In this document: in pieces, positions 11,559-22,047 of the stretch
How positions within the stretch are numbered: position 1 is the first letter of the stretch
Layout of the letters: the number at the start of each line of letters is the position of its first letter
NCBI GenBank assembly: GCA_039707655.1
Contig: CM077664.1
Span: 198,642,195-198,706,194 of the forward strand
DNA from: Elymus sibiricus
Lineage: Eukaryota > Streptophyta > Magnoliopsida > Poales > Poaceae
DNA length: 64,000 nucleotides
Direction: 5' to 3'
The notes under the pieces: generated by a model
Databases searched by the model: none
The model's input: only the letters and a program-made list of their open reading frames with translations
Told to the model about the DNA's origin: nothing
Program-made: the position numbers and the translations under genes

Positions 11559-11879
11559 TTGTTCGGGCTGGGGTGTCTCTAGTAGAATGAATTCGCTTGG
11601 TCAATCTCCCCTCAGTAGCGAACGAAACGTTCACTCCAGGAAGGTGGTACATCTGACGTCCGTGCCATATTTGGGTCTTAAAAAATTTGGAGTCAGGTTT
11701 TGTGAATCGTATGCACCGCTACCGGGAAATTTGGCTCGTCCTCGTCCCAACGGACCGCCCTCAGGCAACAAAGGCTCGCCGTCGCCGAACTAAGACAACA
11801 CTAAGCGCAATCGCTTCACGAACCACGGTAGCAATGGTGCTTCCTCTGCACCTTAGACTTGGTGCATGCACGTGTACCC
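11559..11879. other. Unclassified sequence left of element C
   Basis: About 320 bases of ordinary base composition. Open frames here show no recognisable domain. It ends where the TGTCAGAG end of element C's LTR begins. Confidence 0.5.
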
Positions 11880-12139
11880 TGTCAGAGTTGATTCCGACGG
11901 ATCCCTTTGTAGGGTATCCCGACGAGGTGAGTAGGTTAGAGGAGAAACAGGAGACCAGATCTACCTAGACTCAGGCCCTCCTTACGAGGTAAAACCCACT
12001 CTTGTTCGTGTTGTATATTGCGATTGGGGTGTACAAAGTATATGTAATAACCGAGAGATTCAACTTGTCAATCGACTAGCTCGGTCCCAACTTATATGAG
12101 ATACCAGGGCCCTAGGGTTAGATGAACCTAGTCGGCTAC

Positions 12140-12650
12140 TGTTGGGGATATAACCCCGCGGTTAACCCTGTTGGCGATTCATAGTGCAAGAGCCTAAGCC
12201 GGCCCAGGAAGGCAAGACGTGAAGACGACGACTTACAGGTGGGCCAGTTGAAGGCCCAAAGCCTGGTGAAGACTTACCTTGTAAGACTAGGAAAGTAGAA
12301 CCGGGGTCGGTTACGTTGTGTAACCCGACCCGGACTCTTGTAAGCCCAGGGTTTCTACCTATGTATATAAAGGTGAGCCCCTGCAGCGGGTTGGACAGGT
12401 TAGGAGAGACAGACAAGCCTTACGGCGAGAGAGACCAAGCAATCGGGAGCTAGGGCAAGCAAGCCGCCCCTTTGTAATCGATACTACAGTCAATACAATA
12501 CAAGCAGGACGTAGGCTTTTACCTCCACCGTGAGGGGCCGAACCTGGGTAAACTCGTGTCCCTTGTCCCGTTTAACCCCTTTGAGTCCACCTCTTTAGCG
12601 ATGGCCTCGAACCTAAGCCTTCGGGCATCTGCCGTGACAAAACCACGACA
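12140..12650 (+). repeat. Element A 5' LTR
   Basis: Starts TGTTGGGGATATAACC and ends CCACGACA. A TATA box (TATATAAAG) lies at about 12364-12372, followed by a leader with the AACCTGGGTAAAC motif shared by related elements. Confidence 0.93.
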
Positions 12651-12738
12651 GTTGGCGCCCACCGTGGGACTAGCGCTTGATGGTGTTGAGTTCTCAAAGG
12701 GTTCTCTCTCTGGGAGCGAGGGGTACGTTGTTGGTGAG

Positions 12739-13983
12739 ATGACTAAGAGTCGACATGGAAAGCTTTACCTCGACGACGCCGGCCGGCTCTTCGAGGCCGA
12801 CTCAATCGAGTATGGTTCCCGGGTCCCCTTCGGCAAAGACCAAGTCTTCATCGGAAAGGTTGGCGGATCTGAATCCGGGCCAGACATCTACAACAACATC
12901 GACGAGCCTGCCCGACGCAAGCAACCCACCCGGCGAGATCAAACCGCCCGGCGCGTGCAAACTGTCCGTGCTAACCCGGACAAGAAGCATACCTTCGTCG
13001 ACTTAACCCGAGGCACGGAGCTTGGAGATTATGTGTCGCGGAAGGAAACTCTCATCTGCTCAGAGGATGGATCCTCGAATGAAGAGACGGAGTCGACCTA
13101 CCGGCTTCAGAACGGCGGGCTTGGGGGCTACGTCGAGCCTTACTCTAAGCCAGAGAGTCATGAAGGTCAGGGGATGGAATTCCATTCAAATGAGCAAGGA
13201 TATCAGGTCCCAGAGCGTAAGCTCGCCCTTCTCAATGGCGGGTCAAGGTCTAAGCCGGGTGGTTACACCGCTCTTTTTCACCCGCCTTGTGAGGCGAAGT
13301 TTGGGGACTGTTCTGATGGAGACATTGATCCGGAGCCTTATGACCCGGAAAACCCGGCTTTTATTACAACGGACGGATCACGAGTCATCACTGGCAATCC
13401 GGAAGCTAAGAGAAAGGTGGAACGCAATGCAGAGTTAATAGAGCTACACGCAAGAATAGCTAGTATTCAGCAACAGATGAAGGAAGCACAAGCTTGGGTG
13501 TATAAGGAATTAAGTGGGTTGAAAGCCAAAATTGGGCAACTGGAGACTCGCCCAAGCGTCACGCCGGTTCATCTGAGGCATGATGAGAGCCCAGGAGATC
13601 GACACAGCAACCGGAAGCGTAAGCCGGCGGATGGCGGGTTAGACAGCGCTGACAATGATAGCAAGAGATTCAAGAGTCAGTACCGGAATAAACGCCCAGA
13701 AGAAGCTCACGTTGGAAACTTTAGGCAGCCTTTAAACAAGGGTAAAACTCCTTTTAACCTGGAAGAGATGCTCAATAAACCTTGTCCAGAGCACAGCCGG
13801 CCCGATAAGCCGGCACGCCATGCATGGAGGGATTGCAGGATTATGCGACAGTTCCGGGATTACAGCCTTCAACAGTATCGTAATAACGGCAATGGTTCAT
13901 CAGGCGGCTCAGGAGCCGGCTTTGGCACTGGCAGCTCAGGGTCCGGTTACCAGAGACAAGACAACCATGGAGGTCATAATTAA
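12739..13983 (+). CDS. Gag-like ORF of element A, without a capsid domain
   Basis: An open frame of 414 residues; start chosen at ATG 12739 (MTKSRHGKLY), the first ATG well past the PBS, although the frame is open from within the LTR. It has an acidic, low-complexity N-terminal half and a short predicted coiled coil (about 13411-13545, ELIELHARIASIQQQMKEA). A basic stretch follows, then a C-terminal CX2HX8HX4C motif at 13783-13836 and a Gly/Ser-rich tail. The same Cys/His spacing occurs near the end of element B's gag. The usual Retrotrans_gag capsid region seen in B is absent, so this looks like gag N- and C-terminal ends joined by an internal deletion. It may serve in packaging; that is inference. 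The frame is intact. Confidence 0.75.
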   Translation: MTKSRHGKLYLDDAGRLFEADSIEYGSRVPFGKDQVFIGKVGGSESGPDIYNNIDEPARRKQPTRRDQTARRVQTVRANPDKKHTFVDLTRGTELGDYVSRKETLICSEDGSSNEETESTYRLQNGGLGGYVEPYSKPESHEGQGMEFHSNEQGYQVPERKLALLNGGSRSKPGGYTALFHPPCEAKFGDCSDGDIDPEPYDPENPAFITTDGSRVITGNPEAKRKVERNAELIELHARIASIQQQMKEAQAWVYKELSGLKAKIGQLETRPSVTPVHLRHDESPGDRHSNRKRKPADGGLDSADNDSKRFKSQYRNKRPEEAHVGNFRQPLNKGKTPFNLEEMLNKPCPEHSRPDKPARHAWRDCRIMRQFRDYSLQQYRNNGNGSSGGSGAGFGTGSSGSGYQRQDNHGGHN

Positions 13984-14116
13984 CAGTCTGGCGGCGGAGG
14001 CCAGCAGCAGAGTAACCCGAAACAGCTCAACGGGGGTCAGTACCATGTTTTTACAACCAGCCTCGACAAGCGAGACCGGGGAGTTTGCACAAGTCAAGAT
14101 CAACGACAAGGTCATT

Positions 14117-14590
14117 TGGGGTGCAGCGAGTTGTATACTTACCCCCTCTTGATCGGCGTTTCAGCCACTGTAAGCCGGGTTGTGAAACCAAAAAAAAAAA
14201 GTCAACAAGGTTAAATTGGGGTGCAGCGAGTTAAATACTTACCCCCTCTTTGACGACTTTCTCCAAGTTTGGGGTGTAGCGAGTTGAACACTCACCCCCT
14301 CTTTTGATGACCCTTTGCAAAATTGGGGTGCAGCAAGTCGAAAACTTACCCCCTCTTTTGATGATCTTTTCCAAAATTGGGGTGCAGCGAGTTGAGAACT
14401 TACCCCCTCTTTTGATGATTTTTTTTTTCAAATTGGGGTGCAGCGAGTTGAATACTTACCCCCTCTTTGATGACCTTTTTTCAAAATTGGGGTGCAGCGA
14501 GTTAGCCACTCACCCCCTCTTTTGATAACCTCTCCAACATTGGGGTGCAGCGAGTTGGCCACTTACCCCCTTTTTGGATGACTTGTAAGA
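14117..14590 (+). repeat. Minisatellite of element A, about 8 units of 52-56 bp
   Basis: Units start TTGGGGTGCAGCGAGTT and continue with ACTTACCCCCTCTTTTGATGA. Copies begin near 14117, 14215, 14268, 14322, 14376, 14432, 14486 and 14539; the first is longer. Each unit contains GGGGT...AGTT and AACT...ACCCC, so it can fold back on itself. The array lies between the gag stop and the antisense gene's stop. Confidence 0.92.
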
Positions 14591-14596
14591 GCAGAG

Positions 14597-14672
14597 AACA
14601 TCATACATCATGCATTGCATCATGCATCGTGCATTGCATCATACGTCATGCATTGCATCATACATCACACTT
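14597..14672 (+). repeat. Short CATCATGCATTG tandem repeat
   Basis: About four imperfect units of 17-18 bp built from CATCAT and GCATTG, directly after the minisatellite. Confidence 0.85.
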
Positions 14673-15081
14673 ACATATCATTCCGGTTTTGACAAGCCGG
14701 GTCGAGGAAAGATTATGAAACAAGACGCAAGACCATGAAAGACATCTCCGGGTTGTGCTGTTATAAGCCGCCCTGACAACAATACAGAAGTTTTCTGTCT
14801 TGTTTATTTTGCAGGTTTTATCTTTTCTGATAAGCCGCCATGGACCTTGAAAGCATGGTTGAGAGTAAGAGCATATGAAAGATATCATTGCAGCAAGACT
14901 ATTTAAAAAGGGTTATATGTGCACGAAGGCACGAATCAGGCATTTCAGATGTCTCTACAGCTATTACAAAAGCTCCCCATGGAGTACAAGACAAGGCAAG
15001 ATTAAAGTTTTTTACAAAAGATAGCCTTGGCGGCTCAGACAGGCCGAGTTGTCAGTTTCAGCCGAAAGTACAGCTCGCTGG

Positions 15082-18000
15082 CTAGTCGTCCTTCGCCGGG
15101 TCTTTGACTTCTTCGATCTGAAGATTGTCGACATCCCAGTTGCAGCGTGTTAAGGCCTCAAATTGGGTCTGGTCAAAGAAGGGAGATGCATCAAGGTCAG
15201 GAGCGAAGAGCTGCTTACGACGTGCGGGAGTCAGGCTCCTCGATTCAAAGGTTGGGCCGCGCACGCGTTTGTTTTTCGCGTCATAAGCCGCCTGGTATGT
15301 GGAAAGGTCTAACTCATTGGCAAGACTTGAGGCCAGCACCCGGGAATCTTTCATACATTTGACGTAGTCGGCTTCCGTGAAGTCTGAGCCGTCGACCTTT
15401 TTGGCTGGGAACCCGTCCGTCATTTCCGCTGTAGTTAACTCAGGGGCAAAAGCAAGACACCGGCTTAAAGCAGCCATGGCTCCCTGCCTGGCGGCTGACC
15501 GTTTGAGTTCTCCAACCTGTTTGGGCAGGGTGGATAGAAGTTCTATCACCCCCTTCATATGCTTTGGGATGCATTTCTCGGTCAGCATCGCCTTCATGGT
15601 GCAGAGGGTCCCGCAATATAACTGTTCGGTTAAGGAGTAGATGGCTTTCAGCTTAATCACGCTGTCAGAAGCGAGTTGGCGGCTCCGTTCACCTGCAAGA
15701 TAGTCAAGTATTATAAGCCGCCTGTATGAGTTATTCAACAAGACAAGGTAATTTTCAAGTGCTTGGCACTTACCGAAGATCGCAGAGGTCATTCTGGAGA
15801 TATGGTCTTTGAGAGTTTGTAGCTCATCGGACACAACCTTAAGCCGGCTTTCAGTGTCGTTGGCTCGTTGGGTTATAGCAGTTTTTTCCGCCTCAGCCGT
15901 CTTCTGATAAGCAGCGAGTTCAACCCGGGTTTTCTCCAGCTCTGTCACGGCAACTCGCCATTTATTGTCCGCCTGAGCCCTGTCGGCTTGTTGCACAGTG
16001 AAATTCGACTCAGCAGTTGATAAAGCTTCCTGCGTTACACAAAAGACAGTTTCAAAGGTTTTCAGTCAGGATATGATTCGCACATTGGTGAAACTATTGT
16101 GTTATAAGTCTCAAGCAGATTGCAAGCAATATACTTGACACTTGGGGGCTAATGCCTGTGTTTTTCTCTAAGTCTACATGGCAGTCCCGGCTCATCTTTG
16201 TTAAAATTAAGCCGGCACTTGGGGGCTACACAGAGCTCTCCAAAGTTTACAATGGAGTTCTGGCTCATCGTCATGACCCGAACTCGGGGGCTACACTTGG
16301 ATCAACCCTTTCAACTAAGTACCGGCTCAATATCAGTATTAACCCGATACTTGGGGGCTACAGGTATTATAATTTGAAGTATGACAAGAAGTATAAGACC
16401 CGGTCTACTATTTTGCAAGACTAAACCGGATCTTGGGGGCTACATAAGGGTATAAGGAAAGCAAGAAAGGAGCAGTACCTCAAATTTGGACTTCATAAGG
16501 TTAACAAGTTTTCGCTCCATGTTGTGGCTTGCGCTGAGGCGATTTAAATAGCCGGCATGAAGATCATCTGTAGACATCTTTTCCAACGAGGGCAATGCAA
16601 AGTCGAATCTTTCTGGCGAGTTCTCTTTAGCCTCGCCGGTGTGTCTTGTCAGCACATGAGAGGTCGATCGATAACCCGCCCCAGTAAGAGCAACGTTTTT
16701 GGTAGCTGGAGAGCTTGGCATTTGGAAGTCAGTTCGTGGAGGGCTCGTAGGAGCGACCGTATCATGAACAGCCGGCTCGTGGGGCTGAGGATCATCGGCA
16801 GGTGTTTCTTTTATAGCTTCTGTAGGCTCAGCATGAGGTACAGGGGAAGCCGGCTTGGATTTCTCTGGCTCTTGGACAGTGGGGGTGGCTTCAGACCCGC
16901 CGGTTTTCTTCCACTTCGCTTGAGCCCTAGAGAGCAAAAACAATTGTCAAATAAAAGACAAGATTGAAGAAAAATATAGTGCAAAGGAAAAATGCATACT
17001 CTGGGTTGATTCTCAATGGAGGCAGCTTAGTGGCCGTTGAGTCGCCAGACGAAGGGGGCGAGTCCTGGAAAAGTTAGAGTTCTTCAGGTAAAGTAAGGTT
17101 GCAAGACAAGACTGTTAAGATGATCAGACTTGGGTAAAAAGTACCTCTGCAGGACGCTTCCGGGAAGCCGGGGAGTTGGGTAAGCCGCCCATCAGCTCCT
17201 CAGAGCCGGCACTCCGGGTCTGACGCCTGGAGGTGTGTTGTTGCTTTTTCAAAAGAAAATGGCAGTCCAAGTAAGCAAGAGGATGAGAGAATGGGACGTT
17301 TCGGATAACCCGCCGTTTCTTCTTTGGGGGAGAATTTTCTAAATCGGAGGAAATATTGATTACCTCAGGAGCGTCCACACGGCTGGTCTCTGGTTCAACC
17401 TGTGAAATAAATATCATCAGTAAGCTGTATAAAGAGACGGTCAGAAGAAGTCAAGCTTTACCTCTGAATCGTTAGACTCAGGAATGGAGGAGGCGGCGGT
17501 TCTCCTTTTATGAGCAAGGGTTTTACCCGCCCTGGGCTTCCTCACGGGCGGGTTGAGTTTTTTCTTCCAGAAATCTGAGACGGCCTGCACACAAGCCGCC
17601 AGAGAGGTTAAAAGATGCAAATTAAAACGAGCAAGACGAAGATTGTAAGGTTTCCAGAAGTTTTTCTTACAGGCGGAGCCGGGTTCTGGGCATAGAAGGG
17701 TCTCAGCCCAATTTTATCACAAATTTCCTGTTTTTCGCCGAGAAGATTTTTAACGCTATTGCTGATTTCCTGTTGTGACAATTGGGCGTTTGAGAAGCAG
17801 AGGGGGTCATTGGGTTCACCCGTGTATTCAAACATAAGCCGGTCACGCCGGCTCAGGGGCGATATTTGCCAACTGACCCAGCAGCAGGTCAGGTCGACAC
17901 CAGTTAATCCGTTTGCAATCAAAGCTTTGATCTTGGCAATGGAAGTGGCATACTTCGCTCTTTCAGTAGTGGATAGCCTGTCGGGAAGTTCTCCGGAGCT

Positions 18001-18558
18001 GGGAAGCCGGGTAGGGCGGTAACCCGGCAGCGGATTTTCACCCTCCGGAGAAGTGTCTTTGCAATAAAACCAGGTCCTGTTCCAGTTCTTAGGATGACTT
18101 GGCAGGGTAGCAGATGGGTAAGGCACATCTCTCCGCCTCTGGATAGTCACACCGCCGAGTTCCAGACTTGAGCCGCCTGCTTTCTCAGTTTGGCGGTTGA
18201 TATAATGGTAATCACGAAAAATGTCCACAGAAGGTTCTTCTTGCAGATACACCTCACTCAAGACTTGGAATTGGCAGATATTGGTGACTGAATTGGGGCC
18301 TATGTCCTGAGGGTGAAGCTTAAAAAAGTGCAGAACATCTCGGAAGAATTTAGACCCGGGCGGGCTGAAGCCGCGGACGAGGTGGTCAGCGAAAACAACG
18401 ACTTCTCCGTCTTGAGGTCTGGGTCTTTTCTCTAACCCGGGAGCCCGCCACTGAATGACGTCTCGAGCCGGTAACACGCCTATCTTCACATAGTCTAACA
18501 GTAGATCTTCGGTAACTCCGGATTGGACCCAGTCACAAGACGATGTTGCGCTTGACAT
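15082..18558 (-). CDS. Intact spliced antisense gene of element A (Transposase_28-like)
   Basis: Antisense to the element. Seven exons with GT-AG junctions can be read: 18558-17671, 17584-17462, 17399-17145, 17064-17000, 16926-16479, 16029-15774 and 15692-15082. Their lengths sum to 2,646 bases, exactly 882 codons including the stop, and every phase matches. Exon 1 holds a domain resembling Pfam Transposase_28 (putative gypsy type transposon): FADHLVRGF, FFKLHPQDIGPNSV and a Cys/Gln-rich helix follow each other at residues about 55-100. Exons 2-5 are basic and Ser/Pro-rich, and exon 6 encodes a long coiled coil. Comparable antisense ORFs are known from the Tat branch; their function is unknown. 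An open frame across six introns suggests recent selection or a very young copy. Confidence 0.82.
16141..16445 (+). repeat. Five PPT-like CTTGGGGGCTAC motifs in element A
   Basis: CTTGGGGGCTA or CTCGGGGGCTAC begins at 16141, 16218, 16283, 16350 and 16432, 65-82 bases apart. All lie on the sense strand of the element and inside the fifth intron (16030-16478) of the antisense gene. The motif resembles the polypurine tract that precedes the 3' LTRs of these elements. Confidence 0.85.
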
Positions 18559-19222
18559 ATTGGCGGGTTAAGTGCTGAAATTTAAAAGCCAGAGGTATGT
18601 TGGCGGGTTAAGTGAAAGAAGCAATAGTCAAACTTTATGGCGAGTTACAAACATATGTGCTAAGCCGCCCGAAAGATCAATGGCGGGTCAGTCGTCAGTA
18701 CCCCCAAGATGGCCCAAGATTTCACTAAGTATGGGACAAACAGATTTCACAATCTGCGGCAACATTTTTGGATTTACGAGCGGTTCGGAAAGGGGGAAAA
18801 ACACTAACCCTAGCAGACAGTGGAAGAACAGATAGATCAGGGACTCGTTAATGCTGAAGCAGAATCAATCCGTACAAGATACAAAGGGGGAGCTGATCAC
18901 TACCGCAATGTATTTTGACTCGATTTGAATTAAAATACCGTTCCTAGCCCTAAGAACGCGAAGAACAGGGATGAACTCCGGCGAGATCCATGAACAGTAC
19001 AGATCTAATGCGAGTCCAGGGAGAGGCAGAAGCTTTACCTTGATGATTCGAGGGAAGAGCGGAGGAGCACCGCGGTTCTCTGGTCCCGATTGGGTCGTTG
19101 CAGTGGCCCGTTTCGAGTTCGCTGGAGAGGAGCGACGGCGGCGGGGCTGTTTGCTACAGTAGTCGCGACGGCGTCGGGAGGAGGAAGAAGAAGTGACAGG
19201 GTAAAGGAGCGACCCTGTGCCC

Positions 19223-19229
19223 ATTTATA
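19223..19229 (-). promoter_or_regulatory. Probable TATA box of element A's antisense gene
   Basis: TATAAAT on the minus strand, about 670 bases before the antisense ATG at 18558. A donor-like AAG|GTAAAG near 19040 suggests an intron in the leader. The promoter lies inside the element next to, not within, the 3' LTR. Confidence 0.45.
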
Positions 19230-19471
19230 AGGGTAGGTGGGGTAGTGAAACGGCAGGCCCGGAGATCGAGGAGGCGATATAGTTATCATGGCTGAGATGG
19301 CGCCTCGTTTCTTGGATGGCGGGTAAATGAAAGATTCATTGTGACGTCACTGTTGGATATGGCGGGTTAGGGAAGACCAGTCAAAGTTGCAGTTCCAGAA
19401 GACCCGCAGAAGACTCGCCAACTGAAGAATTTAAATTGACATGAACAGGTTCAAATCAATTTGGGGCCTAA

Positions 19472-19982
19472 TGTTGGGGATATAACCCCGTGGTTAACCC
19501 TGTTGGCGACTCATAGTGCAAGAGCCTAAGCTGGCCCAGGAAGGCAAGACGTGAAGACGACGACTTACAGGTGGTCCAGTTGAAGGCCCAAAGCCTGGTG
19601 AAGACTTACCTTGTAAGACTAGGAAAGTAGAACCGGGGTCGGTTACGTTGTGTAACCCGACCCGGACTCTTGTAAGCCCAGGGTTTCTACCTATGTATAT
19701 AAAGGTGAGCCCCTGCGGCGGGTTGGACAGGTTAGGAGAGACAGACAAGCCTTATGGCGAGAGAGACCAAGCAATCGGGAGCTAGGGCAAGCAAGCCGCC
19801 CCTTTGTAATCGATACTACAGTCAATACAATACAAGCAGGACGTAGGCTTTTACCTCCACCGTGAGGGGCCGAACCTGGGTAAACTCGTGTCCCTTGTCC
19901 CGTTTAACCCCTTTGAGTCCACCTCTTTAGCGATGGCCTCGAACCTAAGCCTTCGGGCATCTGCCGTGACAAAACCACGACA
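19472..19982 (+). repeat. Element A 3' LTR
   Basis: 511 bp, same length as the 5' copy, with about six substitutions between them. It is followed by the GCTAC duplication and then the remainder of element C's LTR. Confidence 0.93.
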
Positions 19983-20178
19983 GCTACGTTGGTGGAAGGG
20001 AGTCCTCCACAGCTCCGGCTTCCTTGTCTTGAACGGCAAGGCATCCAAAGTCTTCCTTCTATAAGGCCCATGGGCCAACATGATGGCCCAGGGCGGGAAC
20101 CGACCAAGGGGATCTCGGGCCGTCCTACTTGGGCCGACAACCAAAGAGGTGGGGCGCCCCTGGGCCGTAACAATGTCA

Positions 20179-20788
20179 GTAGCCCATGGATCGGTCTTCA
20201 AGCTTGAATACATCCTAATTAGCCCACCATCTTCATTCTTGTCAGGGTTGAAGCTAGTTCTTCGAAGCTCCCTTGAAAGCGAATGCTTGTCGCTGAGCTC
20301 CTATGGCTGACCTGCTCCCGAAGTCAGATGAACCACTTTGGTCTTAATTTGTCGATGAAGTGATCGGCCTGCATAAGAGACCTTCCCGCGCAGCCAGCCT
20401 TGTCCAGTCAAACTAGCCTGGATTTTTCAGCTGGTTGAACCAGACCACGTGTTGGGTCTCACCACCGGTCAACGTGGCGTGCAGGAGTGAGCTGGGCCCC
20501 CACCTAGGCCACATCCCATCAATACTGCAGCGTGCTCTTGATCCCCGAGCACTAACGGCGACTCCTCGACCCCGCGTGCTTGGAGCGCCGTTAATGGGGA
20601 GGTGAAGAGATATGTTGCTATGTGGGGGAGATTTGCTGCCACCGTTCCCCCCGTCTGCCTATAAGGTAGAGAGGAGGAACCAAAGGGAGGGGCTCTTTAC
20701 GCATTCCTCTCCCTTGCCTTCTTCTTCCTCGTGCTACTGCTGCCATTGCCGCTCCTCTGCTCGACAAAGAACTTACACCTCCACCACT
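20179..20788 (+). promoter_or_regulatory. Upstream region of element C's antisense gene
   Basis: Between the inner end of C's LTR and the antisense ATG. It holds TATAAGG at 20660-20666 followed by a pyrimidine-rich leader (CTTCTTCTTCC) about 60 bases on, a layout also seen upstream of element B's antisense gene. No ORF of note. Confidence 0.5.
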
Positions 20789-20922
20789 ATGGCTCCCAAA
20801 GCCACTCCGCACTACCCAACCAAGGGCGGCAAGGCCTTTGCTGTAGGGAAGGGCGCCACTGGCGATAAGGCCAAGCTCAAGGTACCATAGAAGACCAAGG
20901 TCAAGTGGATTCCCTCCACCGT
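20789..20922 (+). pseudogene. Element C antisense gene, first part
   Basis: Starts at ATG 20789 (MAPKATPHY) and runs to the insertion point of element B, with a TAG at 20888-20890. The codon split by B is completed at 30499, once one ACCGT copy is removed, so the two parts are the same reading frame. Confidence 0.75.
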
Positions 20923-21421
20923 TGTCGGTGATAAAACCGGCGGACCTCGGGGTAGGGGGTCCCGAGCTGTGGATCTCGGATCGGTGGTAACAGGAATGAA
21001 GGAGACATTATTTACCCAGGTTCGGGCCCTCTCAAAGAGGTAATACCCTACATCCTGCTTTGATTATATTGATGATGAAGTATCGAGTACAAGCTTGATC
21101 TACCTCGAGATCGTAAAGGGAGATCTAACCCTAGGGCTAGGTGAATGGCAATTGTGATTCGGTCCCCTCTATGGGCTAAACCCTTTGGCTTATATACACG
21201 TCAGGTAGGGCATCTAGGGTTACATGGTCGGTATCTAGGGATGCGCATGGAGGCGGTAGGAGATGACTTGGAGTATACGCCAAGTCTTCGGTAGGCGCAG
21301 TCTTGATCACGTCCAAGCGTGTAGCTTCCGGAGTCCATCTGAAGGAGAGTGAGGGCCCTCAGGCCCAACCGAGGACTATGGGCCGACTAGGTTAGCACCC
21401 CCCTAGTCCAGGACACCATCA
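20923..21421 (-). repeat. Element B 3' LTR
   Basis: Plus-strand start TGTCGGTGATAAAACC and end GGACACCATCA. A minus-strand TATATAAG box lies near 21188-21196. It matches the right LTR with about 25 differences and a two-base length change. Confidence 0.92.
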
Positions 21422-21911
21422 GTATCCCCCGAACTGGTCTTCTACGCCGAGGATGACCTCTGTGATTTTAATAACTTCGGATCCGAAGTCCTTGGCTCGA
21501 CAGACGGTTCTCCCTTTTCTGTTGATATGTTTCTTCATCCGAAGCCACCATGGAACACTCCTCGAAGGAGTGGCGTCCCCTGAACAGGACTCGACCGAAC
21601 CCGCTCCACGTCCGAAGACGCGGGGTTACTTAGTCTTGAAGGCTTGCCACGTAGGTGTGAACAGTACTTCTAGTCTGACAACTTTATCGAAGCGTCACCA
21701 CCCATGACAGGGCGGGCAGTTACTGCTCACTCGAATCGCGGCCCGAGGCAATCCTCTTATTGGCACATCCCATCGACACGGAGATCGTGCCCATTTTCTA
21801 AGGGATATCATTAACATTTTGTTTCTCCCTATACGCATAACGACATCTTTTTACGGGGAAGTGGCGATTTCAACGGCGCGGGTGGAGGGACTCTTGGCCT
21901 TTTCATCAGCC

Positions 21912-21918
21912 TATATAA
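21912..21918 (+). promoter_or_regulatory. Probable TATA box of element B's antisense gene
   Basis: TATATAA, 130 bases before the antisense ATG at 22048, with a CT-rich leader between them. The spacing resembles that in element C (TATAAGG at 20660, ATG at 20789). Confidence 0.6.
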
Positions 21919-22047
21919 GAGCAAAAGGATAGCGACGGGAAAAGTGCGCTCCCCTTCCTTCCTGCCTACTGCCTTTCAAGCTCCAGCGCCCAGATCCAAC
22001 CTCGAATTCGCATCGCTCCCTCAACGCCTCTCCACCTCCATCCCGCA

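Larger units (their letters stand above)
12140..19982 (+). mobile_element. Element A: non-autonomous gypsy element with an intact antisense gene
   Basis: 7,843 bp with 511-bp LTRs, TSD GCTAC (12135-12139 and 19983-19987), PBS TTGGCGCCCACCGTGGG just after the 5' LTR, and a PPT-like TTTGGGGCCTAA before the 3' LTR. The interior holds a gag-like ORF, a minisatellite, and a spliced antisense gene. There is no protease, RT, RNase H or integrase, so it must borrow them. The LTRs differ at about 6 positions (1.2%), the least of the pairs compared here, roughly half a million years at 1.3e-8. The antisense ORF and PBS fit the Tat/Retand branch of Ty3/gypsy. Confidence 0.92.
11880..20178 (-). repeat. 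Element C 3' LTR, split by element A
   Basis: LTR bases are 11880-12139 and 19988-20178, about 451 bp. It starts TGTCAGAG and ends AATGTCA. The plus-strand motif CAGGCCCTCC...GAGGTAAAACC is the reverse of the leader motif common to these elements, which gives the minus orientation. The sequence is continuous across A once one GCTAC copy is removed. Confidence 0.75.
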
